DNA of 64,000 bases from Gallibacterium genomosp. 3 (GCF_001678475.1 NZ_JTJR01000001.1:18196-82195); one strand, 5' to 3'. Numbered from the stretch's first letter, positions 1-8,872 are shown. Translations and numbers: made by a program. The notes: generated from the letters alone by a model not told the origin.

Positions 1-12
1 AGAGCAAGAATT

Positions 13-816
13 ATGTTGTGGATTGGCGTATTGACGATTGTTGCATATTTAAGCAGTATTTTATTAATTACCCCAGTATTAATGAAAGTTCAGCAAGGGG
101 AAACAACAAACATTACGCAATCGGGGAAACAGTGGATTTTCCATAGTGCAATAGTAGCGATTGTTTTACATATTATTGGTTTAGCGAATAGTTTTTTTGT
201 ATTAGGCGGGCAAAATTTTACCCTGTTTAATGTTGCTTCTTTAATTGCTGTTTTAGTTAGTATCTTTGTCACTATTGCTATTTTACGTACCAATACACTT
301 TGGTTTCTGTTACCGATTGTGTATTGTTTTGCCATTATTAATGTGATCGGTACAACATTTTTCCCAGGTAATTTTATTAAACATTTAACTGAAAATGGCG
401 GACTACTTTTTCATATCACATTAGCTCTGTTTAGTTATGCAGTGTTTTTCATTTGTGCGCTGTATGCATTGCAATTAGGTTGGTTAGACCGTAATTTAAA
501 ACAGAAAAAAATGACTTTTTCGCCGATGATTCCACCATTAATGAAGGTAGAAAAACAACTGTTTCAGTTATTAATTTTAGGCGAAGTATTACTCAGTATT
601 ACCTTGATTAGTGGTAGTATTTATTTGCCGAATTTCTTTTCAGCAGATCAAATTCAAAAAGCCATTTTCTCTTTTATTGCGTGGATTGTTTTTGGCATTC
701 TGTTATTGGGACACTATAAACTGTATTGGCGTGGAAAAAGAGTGATAATTTACACAATTTCAGGTATGATTTTGCTCACTTTCGCCTATTTCGGTAGTCG
801 CTTGGTGATTGCCTAG
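13..816 (+). CDS. ypjD: Inner membrane protein, cytochrome c assembly/CcsA-like family
   Basis: This 267-residue protein is almost entirely hydrophobic, with about eight predicted membrane segments and short basic loops such as the one near residues 160-170. Length and composition match E. coli YpjD of the cytochrome c assembly (CcsA/CcmC-like) family, which sits next to corB there as here. I did not identify a clear WWD haem-binding motif, so a haem-handling role is family inference only. The ATG start follows AGAGCAAGAA, a modest ribosome-binding site. corB follows 75 bases downstream on the same strand, so the pair is probably co-transcribed. Confidence 0.8.
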   Translation: MLWIGVLTIVAYLSSILLITPVLMKVQQGETTNITQSGKQWIFHSAIVAIVLHIIGLANSFFVLGGQNFTLFNVASLIAVLVSIFVTIAILRTNTLWFLLPIVYCFAIINVIGTTFFPGNFIKHLTENGGLLFHITLALFSYAVFFICALYALQLGWLDRNLKQKKMTFSPMIPPLMKVEKQLFQLLILGEVLLSITLISGSIYLPNFFSADQIQKAIFSFIAWIVFGILLLGHYKLYWRGKRVIIYTISGMILLTFAYFGSRLVIA

Positions 817-890
817 GAAAAGTTGGTGGTGCGGTAATATGATCAGGAGAGTTATCGTACTAAATGATTAATTTAATATAGGATTTTATT

Positions 891-2153
891 TTGGACAGTA
901 TCCCCATAAGTACACTATTTATTTTACTAATTTTGTTACTTATTCTTTCTGCATATTTCTCAAGTTCTGAAACTGGATTACTCTCATTGAATCGCTATCG
1001 TGTACGATATTTAGCGGAGAAGGGAAATCGAGGTGCACAAAAAGCTGAAAAACTATTGAAAAAAACAGATATTTTACTCAGCTTTATTCTTATCTTTAAT
1101 AACCTTGTTAATATTATGGCTTCTGCGATTGCCACCATGATTGGATTGCGCATGGGTGGAGATGCAGGTGTTGCTGTTGCAACGGGAGTACTTACTTTTG
1201 TAATGTTGGTATTCTCTGAGATTTTTCCAAAAACTGCAGCAGCAGTTTATCCAGAGAAAGTAAGCTTTTTTAGTAGCCATATTTTAACTGTTCTAATTAA
1301 AATCTTTATTCCTTTGGTCTATTTTGTCAATTTTTTCACCAACGGTTTAATGCGTTTAATGGGATTAAAACCAGATATCAAATCACATTCCATTAGTGCG
1401 GAAGAGTTACGTACGATAGTGAATGAATCAGGAAAGTTTATTCCATATGCTCACCAACAAATGCTGTTATCTATTTTGGATATGGAAAAAGTGACGGTGG
1501 AAGATATTATGGTGCCACGTAATGAAATTAGTGGGATTGATATTGAGGATGATTGGAAGTCAATTATGCGTCAATTAAACCATGCGGCGCATAGCCGAGT
1601 GGTGCTATATAAAGAAAATATGGATGAAAATGCACTAGGTATTTTACGAGTGCGCGAAGCTTATCGGTTAATGTTAAATACCAATGAATTTACTAAAGAA
1701 ACATTAATGCGAGCAGCTGATGAAATTTACTTTATTCCTGAAGGAACAACGTTAAATGCTCAGCTTCTTAATTTCCGTAATAATAAAGAACGTATTGGCT
1801 TAGTGGTTGATGAATACGGCGATATTAAAGGCTTAGTGACTTTAGAGGATATACTTGAAGAGATTGTCGGTGAATTTACCACATCTAACTTGCCATCTAT
1901 TGCAGATGAAGTACAGCAACAATCTGATGGTACGGTGATTATTGATGGCTCGGCAAATATTCGTGATCTGAACAAGATGTTTAATTGGCATTTAGATACT
2001 GATGAAGCCAGAACGTTTAATGGTTTTATTCTTGAACATTTAGAAGATATTCCACAAGAGGGTACAGAGTGGAAAATCGGTAATCTGAAAGTCAAAATAT
2101 TAGAAGTGAGCGACAATATGATTAAACAAGCAAAAGTAAAGCGCTTGAGTTAA
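891..2153 (+). CDS. corB: CNNM/CBS-domain transporter, CorB family
   Basis: A 420-residue membrane protein with an N-terminal CNNM (DUF21) region of about four membrane helices (residues 1-145), a CBS pair (about 200-320) containing VVDEYGDIKGLVT, and a C-terminal CorC/HlyC domain. Alignment by eye to E. coli CorB (YfjD) is near full length. The family is implicated in Mg2+/Co2+ efflux or resistance. The start is a TTG: no ATG gives the conserved N-terminus ending in SAYFSSSETG, and AGGA lies nine bases upstream. It follows ypjD as in E. coli and ends at a hairpin terminator convergent with cobB. Confidence 0.85.
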   Translation: MDSIPISTLFILLILLLILSAYFSSSETGLLSLNRYRVRYLAEKGNRGAQKAEKLLKKTDILLSFILIFNNLVNIMASAIATMIGLRMGGDAGVAVATGVLTFVMLVFSEIFPKTAAAVYPEKVSFFSSHILTVLIKIFIPLVYFVNFFTNGLMRLMGLKPDIKSHSISAEELRTIVNESGKFIPYAHQQMLLSILDMEKVTVEDIMVPRNEISGIDIEDDWKSIMRQLNHAAHSRVVLYKENMDENALGILRVREAYRLMLNTNEFTKETLMRAADEIYFIPEGTTLNAQLLNFRNNKERIGLVVDEYGDIKGLVTLEDILEEIVGEFTTSNLPSIADEVQQQSDGTVIIDGSANIRDLNKMFNWHLDTDEARTFNGFILEHLEDIPQEGTEWKIGNLKVKILEVSDNMIKQAKVKRLS

Positions 2154-2173
2154 TTATTTTTCTAAAAATAGGC

Positions 2174-2212
2174 AAAGATTGCGTTGAATGTAAACAGCGC
2201 AATCTTTTTCTT
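2174..2212. terminator. Terminator between corB and cobB
   Basis: AAAGATTGCG (2174-2183) pairs with CGCAATCTTT (2198-2207) around a 14-base loop, followed by a T-rich tract on the plus strand. It lies between the convergent corB and cobB genes and serves corB most clearly. Confidence 0.75.
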
Positions 2213-2213
2213 T

Positions 2214-2897
2214 TTATTTCAGTAGTTGTTTTACCACCTCAACAACCCCTTCGGTTGCTTTTTTAGCGATAACTGTAACATGGTGTTGTATAAAGCCAGT
2301 ATTTGGATTGGGATTGATTAGATAGATTTTTGCATTAGCTTTTGCTTGATGAACAAGGCCGTTAGCTGGGTAAACTTGTAATGATGTACCAATCACTAAT
2401 ACCACATCTGCAATAGAAACTAAATCAATTGCTTGATCTAACATTGGGACATTCTCACCAAAAAAGACAATATGAGGCCGCATTGGATGGCCTTGTGGAT
2501 CTCTATCAGTAATAAGTTGGTCTTGATAACAAGGAACAATATAGTCCGGATCAAAGCTACTTCTGGCTTTATTTAATTCACCATGCAAATGCAAAACAAA
2601 TTGGCTACTAGCACGTTCGTGCAAATCATCAACATTTTGTGTAATGACTTTTACGTCATAAGCTTGTTCCAATTCTACTAGGGCAAGGTGAGCTGCATTA
2701 GGTTTTGCTGCTGCGGCATTACATCTTCTCATATTATAAAAATCGAGAACTTTTTGTGGATTACGGCGTAAAGCTTCTGGTGTACAGACCTCTTCGATTT
2801 TGTGACCAGCCCATAAGCCATCTTCAGCGCGGAAAGTAGGTAATCCACTTTCAGCACTAATACCTGCGCCAGTCAATACCACACAAATGGGTTTCAT
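2214..2897 (-). CDS. cobB: NAD-dependent protein deacylase, sirtuin (CobB)
   Basis: A 227-residue sirtuin that would remove acyl groups from lysines using NAD+. Visible motifs are the GAGISAESGLPTFR nucleotide loop (10-23), TQNVDDLH (87-93), catalytic His105 in HLHGEL and GTSLQVYPA (170-178). Tyr54 and Arg57 match the Tyr-x-x-Arg pair of class III sirtuins that accept succinyl-lysine. The zinc module between residues 108 and 140 has only one cysteine (C123), whereas most bacterial sirtuins have four there, so this enzyme may lack structural zinc. The gene lies 11 bases downstream of yidA on the minus strand and is probably co-transcribed with it. Confidence 0.88.
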   Translation of the reverse strand: MKPICVVLTGAGISAESGLPTFRAEDGLWAGHKIEEVCTPEALRRNPQKVLDFYNMRRCNAAAAKPNAAHLALVELEQAYDVKVITQNVDDLHERASSQFVLHLHGELNKARSSFDPDYIVPCYQDQLITDRDPQGHPMRPHIVFFGENVPMLDQAIDLVSIADVVLVIGTSLQVYPANGLVHQAKANAKIYLINPNPNTGFIQHHVTVIAKKATEGVVEVVKQLLK

Positions 2898-2908
2898 TTT
2901 GTGTTCTC

Positions 2909-3721
2909 TTAACGATTTAAAATAAATTTTTCAATAACTTCAGCAACACCTGATTGTTTATGATCTGCGGTAATGTAATTGGCAATCGCTTTGATCTCAT
3001 CAGTTGCATTCCCCATGGCAACCCCTAAACCAGCATATTCGATCATATGTAAGTCGTTACCTGCATCACCAATACAAATAACTTCTTCTGCTTGAATATT
3101 GAGGTGTTGAGCTAATTTTTCGATGCCGCTTCCTTTGTTTGCTGCTGGTGGCAGAAATTCGAGGAAGAAGGGAGTACTACGTACAATAGTATATTGATTT
3201 GCAATGTGATCTGGGAGTTGTGCCAGAGCTTGATCTAATTTTTCAGGTTGATCCACCCACATAGTCTTAATGACAGGTTCATCATCAGCGAGAATAGAAA
3301 AATCAATAATATTAAGTGGGATACGGTTAATATCAGCATCATGTTGGCTATAAGAATTAGGGTGTGGCGCAATTAAGCCTCGTGATTCAGAAAATGCATG
3401 ACTAAATACACCAAATTTTTCTGCATATTCTACTAACGTTTTACAGTCTTTCCCGGTCATTTCTTGACGAGTAATAATTTTACCATCACTACGTTGTACT
3501 AATGCCCCATTAAAACAGAGTACATAGTCATCTTCTCCGAGTAGGTCAAGTTGCTGTAAATAAGGGCGCAAACCTTCTAAAGGACGCCCAGAAGCGAGTA
3601 CAATTTTTACACCAGCTTGTTTTGCAGCGTGGATAGCTTGTTGATTGCGCTCACTAATATTTTTCTGCTTATCCAATAGAGTACCGTCCATGTCGGTAGC
3701 AAGTAATTTGTATTTCAACAT
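2909..3721 (-). CDS. yidA: HAD-family sugar phosphatase (YidA-like, Cof type)
   Basis: A 270-residue Cof-type HAD hydrolase. The nucleophile loop DMDGTLLD is at residues 9-16. Motif II SGR is near 44-46, and the C-terminal GDAGNDLHMIEYAG supplies the metal-binding aspartates. Length and motifs match E. coli YidA (270 residues), a promiscuous sugar-phosphate phosphatase. Assignment to YidA rather than another Cof paralogue rests on length and overall resemblance. It is the upstream gene of a yidA-cobB pair and is divergent from cpdB across a 108-base intergenic region. Confidence 0.82.
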   Translation of the reverse strand: MLKYKLLATDMDGTLLDKQKNISERNQQAIHAAKQAGVKIVLASGRPLEGLRPYLQQLDLLGEDDYVLCFNGALVQRSDGKIITRQEMTGKDCKTLVEYAEKFGVFSHAFSESRGLIAPHPNSYSQHDADINRIPLNIIDFSILADDEPVIKTMWVDQPEKLDQALAQLPDHIANQYTIVRSTPFFLEFLPPAANKGSGIEKLAQHLNIQAEEVICIGDAGNDLHMIEYAGLGVAMGNATDEIKAIANYITADHKQSGVAEVIEKFILNR

Positions 3722-3829
3722 AATGTATCCTTTATGATTTATTTTAGTAATTTAATTTTATTTATTCTGAAATGGCTTTGGAATAAAATCAACACACTTT
3801 TTTTATATTAATTCTTGAAGGATAAAACA

Positions 3830-5779
3830 ATGCGACTTTCGTTAAAACCAGTGTGGGTGGCCTTATTTGGCAGTGCATTCATCAGCACGCTTAACGCAGC
3901 AGAGTTGAATTTACGCGTAATTGAAACAACCGATTTACACGCAAATATGATGGATTATGACTATTACAAGGATGCACCTTCGAGCGCAATTGGCTTAGTT
4001 CGGGCGGCTGATTTAGTGATGAAAGCACGGGAACAAGCACAAAATAGTGTGTTAGTTGATAATGGAGACTTAATTCAGGGCAGCCCAATGGGGGATTATG
4101 CTGCAGCTAAGGGGGTAAAAAAAGGTGAAGTTCATCCAGTAATGAAAGCGATGAATTTGCTTAAATATGATGTGGGTAATATTGGCAATCATGAGTTTAA
4201 TTATGGTTTGGAATTTCTGAAGAAATCGTTAGCAGGCGCAAAATATCCTTATGTGAATGCGAATGTATTTCATGCTAAGACAGGTAAACCATATTTTAAA
4301 CCGTATTTAATCAAAGAGTATCATTTCACTGATACAGATGGTAAAAAGCAGCAAGTTAAGATTGGTTATATTGGTTTTGTTCCACCACAAATTATGACGT
4401 GGGATAAGAAAAATCTAGAAGGAAAAGTGATTGCCAAAGATATTACAGAAACTGCAAAAAAATTAGTTCCAGAAATGAAAGAAAAAGGTGCTGATATTAT
4501 TATTGCTGTAGCTCACTCAGGGGTTTCTAGCGAACCTTATGAAGCTTTAGCTGAAAATTCTGTTTATTATCTTTCTAAAGTCAAAGGTATTGATGCTATT
4601 GCATTTGGCCATGCTCATGCTGTTTTCCCAAGTAAAGATTTTGCCAATATTCCAGGTGCGGATATAGTCACTGGTACATTAAATGGTATTCCGGCTGTAA
4701 TGCCAGGACGTTGGGGAAGCCATATTGGTGTCATAGATTTAGTGTTAAATAATAATGGTGGTAAATGGCAGGTTCAGCACGCTAAAGCAGAAGCAAGACC
4801 GATTTTTGATGCAAAAAATAAGAAAGCGTTAGCAGATGAATATAAACCAATAGTTGATGTATTGGCTGATGATCACAAACATACTCGTGATTATGTTAAT
4901 CAACCTATTGGTAAAGCTGATGGCAAAATGTATAGCTATTTGGCTTTAGTTCAAGATGATCCAACTATTCAAATTGTTAATCAGGCACAACAAGATTATG
5001 TCCAACGTTTTGTGCAAGGTGATCCAGAATTAGCTAAACTACCTGTTTTATCAGCAGCAGCGCCATTTAAAGTAGGCGGACGCAAGGATGAGCCAAATGG
5101 CTATACAGAAGTAGAAGCTGGACAATTAACATTTCGTAATGCAGCGGATCTTTATTTGTATCCAAATACCTTAGTGGCATTAAAAGTAACAGGTGAACAA
5201 ATTCAAGAGTGGTTAGAATGTTCAGCAGGGCAATTTAATCAAATTGATCCGAATAAAGCAGAACGACAAGCCTTGTTAAATTGGGATGGGTTCCGTACTT
5301 ATAACTTTGATGTTATTGATGGGGTGAATTATCAAATTGATGTAACTCAACCAGCTCGTTATGATGGTGATTGTAAATTAATTAATAAAGATGCTCATCG
5401 TGTTGTTGGGTTAACCTTTAATGGTAAGCTAATCGATCCTCAGCAAAAATTCTTAATTGCAACCAATAATTACCGAGCATTTGGTAATAAATTCCCAGGT
5501 ACTGATGGTAGTCAAGTAGCCTTTGTTTCTCCAGACGAAAATAGAACTATTTTGGCGGATTATATTCGTTGCGTTAGTAAGACTGAAGGAGAAGTGAAAT
5601 CTCATGCAGATAATAATTGGCGCTTAAAAGCAATTCCAAATAATAAAGCGGAAGTTGTATTCGAAACTGCTCCATCAGAGAAAGCTGCTCAATTTATTCA
5701 GCAAAATGCACAGTATCCAATGAAAAATGTGGGACAAGATGAAAAAGGATTTACTGTATATAGTATTGATTTGAAATAA
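3830..5779 (+). CDS. cpdB: 2',3'-cyclic-nucleotide 2'-phosphodiesterase/3'-nucleotidase, periplasmic
   Basis: A 649-residue secreted metallophosphoesterase that hydrolyses 2',3'-cyclic nucleotides and 3'-nucleotides for nucleoside scavenging. It has a signal peptide (basic start, hydrophobic core, cleavage near LNAAE), then the metal-binding motifs [26 protein letters not shown] and GHAH, and a C-terminal 5'-nucleotidase domain. An in-frame upstream TTG at 3815 is possible, but GAAGGA at 3817-3822 is placed for the ATG at 3830, which also gives a normal signal peptide. It is monocistronic, with a strong terminator directly downstream. Confidence 0.92.
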   Translation: MRLSLKPVWVALFGSAFISTLNAAELNLRVIETTDLHANMMDYDYYKDAPSSAIGLVRAADLVMKAREQAQNSVLVDNGDLIQGSPMGDYAAAKGVKKGEVHPVMKAMNLLKYDVGNIGNHEFNYGLEFLKKSLAGAKYPYVNANVFHAKTGKPYFKPYLIKEYHFTDTDGKKQQVKIGYIGFVPPQIMTWDKKNLEGKVIAKDITETAKKLVPEMKEKGADIIIAVAHSGVSSEPYEALAENSVYYLSKVKGIDAIAFGHAHAVFPSKDFANIPGADIVTGTLNGIPAVMPGRWGSHIGVIDLVLNNNGGKWQVQHAKAEARPIFDAKNKKALADEYKPIVDVLADDHKHTRDYVNQPIGKADGKMYSYLALVQDDPTIQIVNQAQQDYVQRFVQGDPELAKLPVLSAAAPFKVGGRKDEPNGYTEVEAGQLTFRNAADLYLYPNTLVALKVTGEQIQEWLECSAGQFNQIDPNKAERQALLNWDGFRTYNFDVIDGVNYQIDVTQPARYDGDCKLINKDAHRVVGLTFNGKLIDPQQKFLIATNNYRAFGNKFPGTDGSQVAFVSPDENRTILADYIRCVSKTEGEVKSHADNNWRLKAIPNNKAEVVFETAPSEKAAQFIQQNAQYPMKNVGQDEKGFTVYSIDLK

Positions 5780-5803
5780 AAAATTAAATTATCGCTAAAG
5801 TGG

Positions 5804-5837
5804 AATCGGCATAGTATCAGCTATGCCGATTTTTTTG
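5804..5837 (+). terminator. cpdB rho-independent terminator
   Basis: AATCGGCATAG (5804-5814) and CTATGCCGATT (5821-5831) form an 11-bp stem with a six-base loop, followed by a run of T. It ends just before the stop codon of the convergent rpmJ2 gene. Confidence 0.88.
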
Positions 5838-5978
5838 TTATTTACGCTTTTTCCCGCCTTGACGAGCTTTAAAGCGAGGATTTTCTTTATTAATCACATA
5901 AACCACACCATGACGACGTACAATTTTGCAACCAGAATGACGTGTTTTTGCACTTTTTAATGAGGTTAATACTTGCAT
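5838..5978 (-). CDS. rpmJ2: Ribosomal protein bL36, zinc-independent paralogue (YkgO type)
   Basis: A 46-residue basic protein starting [14 protein letters not shown] and ending GGKKRK, matching the YkgO-type (C-minus) bL36 over its whole length. It keeps a single cysteine (C17) and so lacks the zinc-binding cysteine set of the primary bL36. In other bacteria such paralogues replace the zinc-containing ribosomal protein during metal shortage. It begins nine bases after rpmE2 on the same strand, forming the usual rpmE2-rpmJ2 pair. Confidence 0.93.
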   Translation of the reverse strand: MQVLTSLKSAKTRHSGCKIVRRHGVVYVINKENPRFKARQGGKKRK

Positions 5979-5987
5979 AATCTGTCC

Positions 5988-6251
5988 TTATTTGCTTTTT
6001 AAGCCAAAAGAAGCGAAGCGGTGAGTAAATTCACTGACTCTACCTTCTGAAACGATACGGCGAGATTGTCCTGTATAAAATGGATGTGAGGCGGAGGATG
6101 TGTCACACATATAAACAGGATATTCTTTACCATCAGTCCATTTCATTGTGTTAGTCGTTGTTGCACAAGAACGAATTAAAAAGCCGACTTTAGCATTAGA
6201 GTCATAAAATAATACTGTTCGATAGTTATCAGGATGGATACCTTTTTTCAT
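5988..6251 (-). CDS. rpmE2: Ribosomal protein bL31 type B, zinc-independent paralogue (YkgM type)
   Basis: An 87-residue bL31 of type B. It starts [17 protein letters not shown], has the type B insertion containing [18 protein letters not shown], and ends with a typical [13 protein letters not shown] tail. The N-terminal zinc CxxC pair of type A bL31 is absent. AGAGGAA precedes the ATG. In enterobacteria the pair is repressed by Zur; here the visible operator-like palindrome upstream (6298-6312) looks like a Fur box instead. It is co-transcribed with rpmJ2 and lies downstream of fur and its terminator. Confidence 0.93.
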   Translation of the reverse strand: MKKGIHPDNYRTVLFYDSNAKVGFLIRSCATTTNTMKWTDGKEYPVYMCDTSSASHPFYTGQSRRIVSEGRVSEFTHRFASFGLKSK

Positions 6252-6297
6252 GGGAAGTTCCTCTATACTTAAAATGAGGAAGAAACTATATATTAAA

Positions 6298-6312
6298 TGA
6301 GAATTATTATCA
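6298..6312 (-). promoter_or_regulatory. Fur-box-like palindrome upstream of rpmE2-rpmJ2
   Basis: TGAGAATTATTATCA matches the 7-1-7 Fur consensus TGATAATnATTATCA at all defined positions but one. It lies 46 bases upstream of the rpmE2 start, beyond the fur terminator hairpin, so it belongs to the rpmE2 promoter region. I see no match to the enterobacterial Zur consensus nearby. Which regulator binds is inference. Confidence 0.6.
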
Positions 6313-6324
6313 ATAAAATTTTAA

Positions 6325-6357
6325 GCATAAAAAAAGGAAACTTTGTAGTTTCCTTTT
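6325..6357 (-). terminator. fur terminator
   Basis: AAAAGGAAACT (6332-6342) and AGTTTCCTTTT (6347-6357) form an 11-bp stem with a TTGT loop. Read on the minus strand the stem is followed by a T run, as expected for an intrinsic terminator of fur. Confidence 0.85.
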
Positions 6358-6379
6358 AATTATTCTATTTTGATAAAAT

Positions 6380-6835
6380 TTATTTATTCTTTTCAGTCTT
6401 TTCACTACAATTTTTAATATCTGCGCATTTACCATAAAGATAAAGGCTGTGGCTTGCAAGTTTAATTCCATGTTGCGCACTAATTTCTTTTTGGCGTTTT
6501 TCAATCACATCATCATTAAATTCAAAGACTTTGCCACAATCTGTACAAATAATATGATCGTGGTGTTCTTGTGGTGCAAGTTCAAAAATTGATTTATTCC
6601 CTTCAAAATTGTGGCGAGTTAAGATATCCGCTTCGTGAAATTGATTTAATACACGATAAACAGTAGCTAAACCAATTTCTTCTCCTTCTTCAAGTAACCA
6701 TTTATAAACATCTTCTGCAGAAAAATGTTGCACTGAGGTACGTTGCATTAATGAAAGAATTTTTAGGCGAGGCTCAGTAATTTTTAAGCCAACTTTTTTT
6801 AAGAGTTTTACATTTTCATCGATAATATTTGTCAT
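6380..6835 (-). CDS. fur: Ferric uptake regulator Fur
   Basis: A 151-residue iron-responsive repressor. The N-terminal winged helix (about 1-85) contains the recognition region GLATVYRVLNQF (55-66). The dimerisation domain carries the HHDHIICTDCGKVFEF metal region (91-106) and two cysteine pairs, C97/C100 and C137/C143. The start follows AGAGGT. Gene order ybfE-fldA-fur is as in E. coli and Haemophilus. A hairpin between fldA and fur suggests fur also has its own promoter in the 156-base gap. I see no strong Fur box in that gap. Confidence 0.95.
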   Translation of the reverse strand: MTNIIDENVKLLKKVGLKITEPRLKILSLMQRTSVQHFSAEDVYKWLLEEGEEIGLATVYRVLNQFHEADILTRHNFEGNKSIFELAPQEHHDHIICTDCGKVFEFNDDVIEKRQKEISAQHGIKLASHSLYLYGKCADIKNCSEKTEKNK

Positions 6836-6926
6836 ACTAACCTCTAATTAAATCAACAATCATAATAATGTATGTTAATCCAATGAATCATAAATGGGTA
6901 ACTGAAATTCTCTATCAAGGAAATAG

Positions 6927-6957
6927 AAATAATCCATACGCAAAGTATGGATTATTT
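6927..6957 (-). terminator. Hairpin between fldA and fur
   Basis: AAATAATCCATAC (6927-6939) and GTATGGATTATTT (6945-6957) form a perfect 13-bp stem with a five-base loop. It sits downstream of fldA. The T-rich tail is better on the plus strand than on the minus strand, so on the fldA side it may be an attenuator or mRNA-stabilising structure. Confidence 0.6.
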
Positions 6958-6991
6958 CGTTTTTAAATGCAAATGATAATTAAAAGGGAGG

Positions 6992-7516
6992 TTATGCAAG
7001 TTGATCTAAACACATTTCAGTGTAGATTTGTTTGCACCATTTTTCGACACGTTCACTAGTTAATTCTGGTTGGCGGTCTTCATCAATACATAAACCAACA
7101 AAAGTATTATCATCAATCACTGCTTTTGATGATTCAAAATGATAGCCTTCGGTTGGCCAATAACCAACAATAGTTGCGCCATGTGGCTCAATAATGTCAC
7201 GCACTGTTCCCATTGCATCACAGAAATAATCTGCATAATCTTCTTGGTCACCACAACCAAAAATAGCAACTAATTTATTGGTAAAATCAATCTCTTCTAA
7301 AGTTGGGAAAAAATCGTCCCAATCGCATTGAGCTTCACCATAGTACCAAGTTGGAATGCCGATCATTAAGAAATCATAGGCTTCGATATCTTCTTTTGTA
7401 CTTTTTGCAATATCATGAATATCAACTAATTCACTACCTAATTGCTTTTGGATCATTTTGGCAATGTTTTCAGTATTGCCTGTGTCGCTACCATAAAATA
7501 AGCCAATAAATGCCAT
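6992..7516 (-). CDS. fldA: Flavodoxin I
   Basis: A 174-residue FMN-binding electron carrier. The phosphate loop GSDTGNTE lies at residues 9-16, the WYYG motif that stacks on the flavin is near 58-61, and a second aromatic loop is in GCGDQEDYADYFCDA (about 88-102). Length equals that of long-chain flavodoxins (about 175). It begins one base after the ybfE stop, so translation is probably coupled. It likely serves as electron donor to IspG/IspH, MetH or anaerobic ribonucleotide reductase activation. Confidence 0.95.
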   Translation of the reverse strand: MAFIGLFYGSDTGNTENIAKMIQKQLGSELVDIHDIAKSTKEDIEAYDFLMIGIPTWYYGEAQCDWDDFFPTLEEIDFTNKLVAIFGCGDQEDYADYFCDAMGTVRDIIEPHGATIVGYWPTEGYHFESSKAVIDDNTFVGLCIDEDRQPELTSERVEKWCKQIYTEMCLDQLA

Positions 7517-7517
7517 A

Positions 7518-7799
7518 TTAATTCCTATTTTTCTCTAAATATGTTTGTAGGATTTGTTCTATGAGTTGCTGCCGACTTAGATTTGCCTCTTCTGCTAACT
7601 CTTCTAATTGTTCTACCATACTGCTATGCAGTTTTAATTCAACCCGACGAAGACCAACCGCTTTATCACGGCGTAATTGATTGCGTTTATTAATGCGGAT
7701 TTGTTGTTCTCTGCTTAACGGATTGGTTCGAGGTCGACCTACTCTAGCAACATGAGCAAATAAATCTAATGTAATACAATCTGCTTCTTGTTTTGCCAT
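7518..7799 (-). CDS. ybfE: LexA-regulated, ribbon-helix-helix-like protein YbfE
   Basis: A 93-residue basic protein matching E. coli YbfE across LDLFAH...GRPRTNPLSREQQIRINKRNQL and a C-terminal ribbon-helix-helix-like segment (about 50-85). The function is unknown. A GTG four codons upstream is possible, but the ATG at 7799 gives the MAKQ start that matches the homologue. In E. coli the gene is LexA-regulated. I see no CTGT-N8-ACAG LexA operator here, only a different palindrome at 7811-7828. It is co-transcribed with fldA. Confidence 0.85.
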   Translation of the reverse strand: MAKQEADCITLDLFAHVARVGRPRTNPLSREQQIRINKRNQLRRDKAVGLRRVELKLHSSMVEQLEELAEEANLSRQQLIEQILQTYLEKNRN

Positions 7800-7810
7800 T
7801 ACTATACTCA

Positions 7811-7828
7811 CTGAAAGTCATCTTTCAG
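7811..7828. promoter_or_regulatory. Palindrome just upstream of ybfE
   Basis: CTGAAAG-TCAT-CTTTCAG is a perfect 7-4-7 inverted repeat 11 bases upstream of the ybfE ATG. It overlaps the 5' leader and could be an operator or an RNA hairpin that hides the ribosome-binding site. It does not fit the gammaproteobacterial LexA consensus. Confidence 0.4.
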
Positions 7829-7903
7829 ACATCTTGAGATGGATAAGCCGTTTTTGTGGCGTGCAATATATCACAGTTTCCAACAAACTGAAAATATCAC
7901 AAG

Positions 7904-8689
7904 TTAGCTATTTTGTTGTAAATGTCGTTGGATTGCACGAATAACATAATGGGGTTTATCCGCGTGTACCCAATGCGCTGCACCGTCAATCGTAAAAGAT
8001 CGAGCATTAGGAAAAAGCTGTAAAATTTTATCGCTGTATTCAGGTAAAACATAGTGAGAATTACCACCACGGATAAATAATGTAGGTAATGAACATACTC
8101 CCGTTCCTGTCCAATCCATTAGTTGTTGGTAATGTTGATAAAGTGCAGCAGTATTAAAACGAAAGCGTTGTGCTTGTTTAGCATCAAAAGATTTTAGCAC
8201 AAATTGTAAAATAGCTTCGTTATTCACAAATTGTTCCATAATAATTTTTGCTTGTTGACGTGTTGGCGATTGAGCTTCAGCCACTGCAAATAACGCTTTA
8301 AAAACAGGAGCGTGTTCATTATGTGTATAGGTAACGGGGGCAATATCTAAGATAACTAAACTTTTGACATATTCAGAGTAATTTAATGCAAATTGCATTG
8401 CAGTTTTCCCACCCATAGAGTGTCCGATTAAAATAACTTGATTAAGTTGCAGATGTTGTAACACTCGTAATAGATCTTCAGCCATTAAAGGATAGTCCAT
8501 CTCATCTGTGTGAAAACTATGCCCATGATTACGTAAATCAAGACGTAATAAAGAATAATCTTGTTGAAACGCTTTAGCGATAATACCGAGATTGTTCATA
8601 TCGCCAAAAAGACCGTGAATGAAAACAAGGGTTTCTGCATTAGGGTTTTCAGCGGGTAAATAATCAAAATTGAGCAGTGACTGAGTCAT
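7904..8689 (-). CDS. ybfF: Alpha/beta-hydrolase esterase YbfF
   Basis: A 261-residue alpha/beta hydrolase similar to E. coli YbfF, an acyl-CoA/ester hydrolase. Motifs are the oxyanion loop VFIHGLFGD (about 21-29), the nucleophile elbow GHSMGGK (about 88-94) and a late catalytic histidine in DGAAHWVH. The reading frame extends 22 codons upstream, but the ATG at 8689 gives the MTQSLLNFDY start that matches the family. It is divergent from seqA across a 183-base region, as in other Pasteurellaceae. Confidence 0.87.
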   Translation of the reverse strand: MTQSLLNFDYLPAENPNAETLVFIHGLFGDMNNLGIIAKAFQQDYSLLRLDLRNHGHSFHTDEMDYPLMAEDLLRVLQHLQLNQVILIGHSMGGKTAMQFALNYSEYVKSLVILDIAPVTYTHNEHAPVFKALFAVAEAQSPTRQQAKIIMEQFVNNEAILQFVLKSFDAKQAQRFRFNTAALYQHYQQLMDWTGTGVCSLPTLFIRGGNSHYVLPEYSDKILQLFPNARSFTIDGAAHWVHADKPHYVIRAIQRHLQQNS

Positions 8690-8872
8690 GATAAAAATAC
8701 TTATTTTAAAGAAACAATGGTGGCAAAAGATAAAATATTTCTCAGGAGGGATCAAGTTTTAATCAGTTGAAAAAATTTGGCGTAGAAAATAAACATAATG
8801 TGGATTTTATTTTCGGCTTTGCTTAGATCTGTCGTATAATGACGTGATATTAGCAGAACTTGGAGGAATTTT

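Noticed and set aside
6310..6504. 64-codon ORF overlapping the fur 3' end
   Set aside because: It is out of frame with fur, runs through the fur terminator, and has a low-complexity Lys/Phe-rich product.
6971..6985. ATGATAATTAAAA just after fldA, considered as a Fur box for fur
   Set aside because: Only one half of the palindrome matches the consensus, and it lies upstream of the fldA-fur hairpin rather than in a clear promoter.
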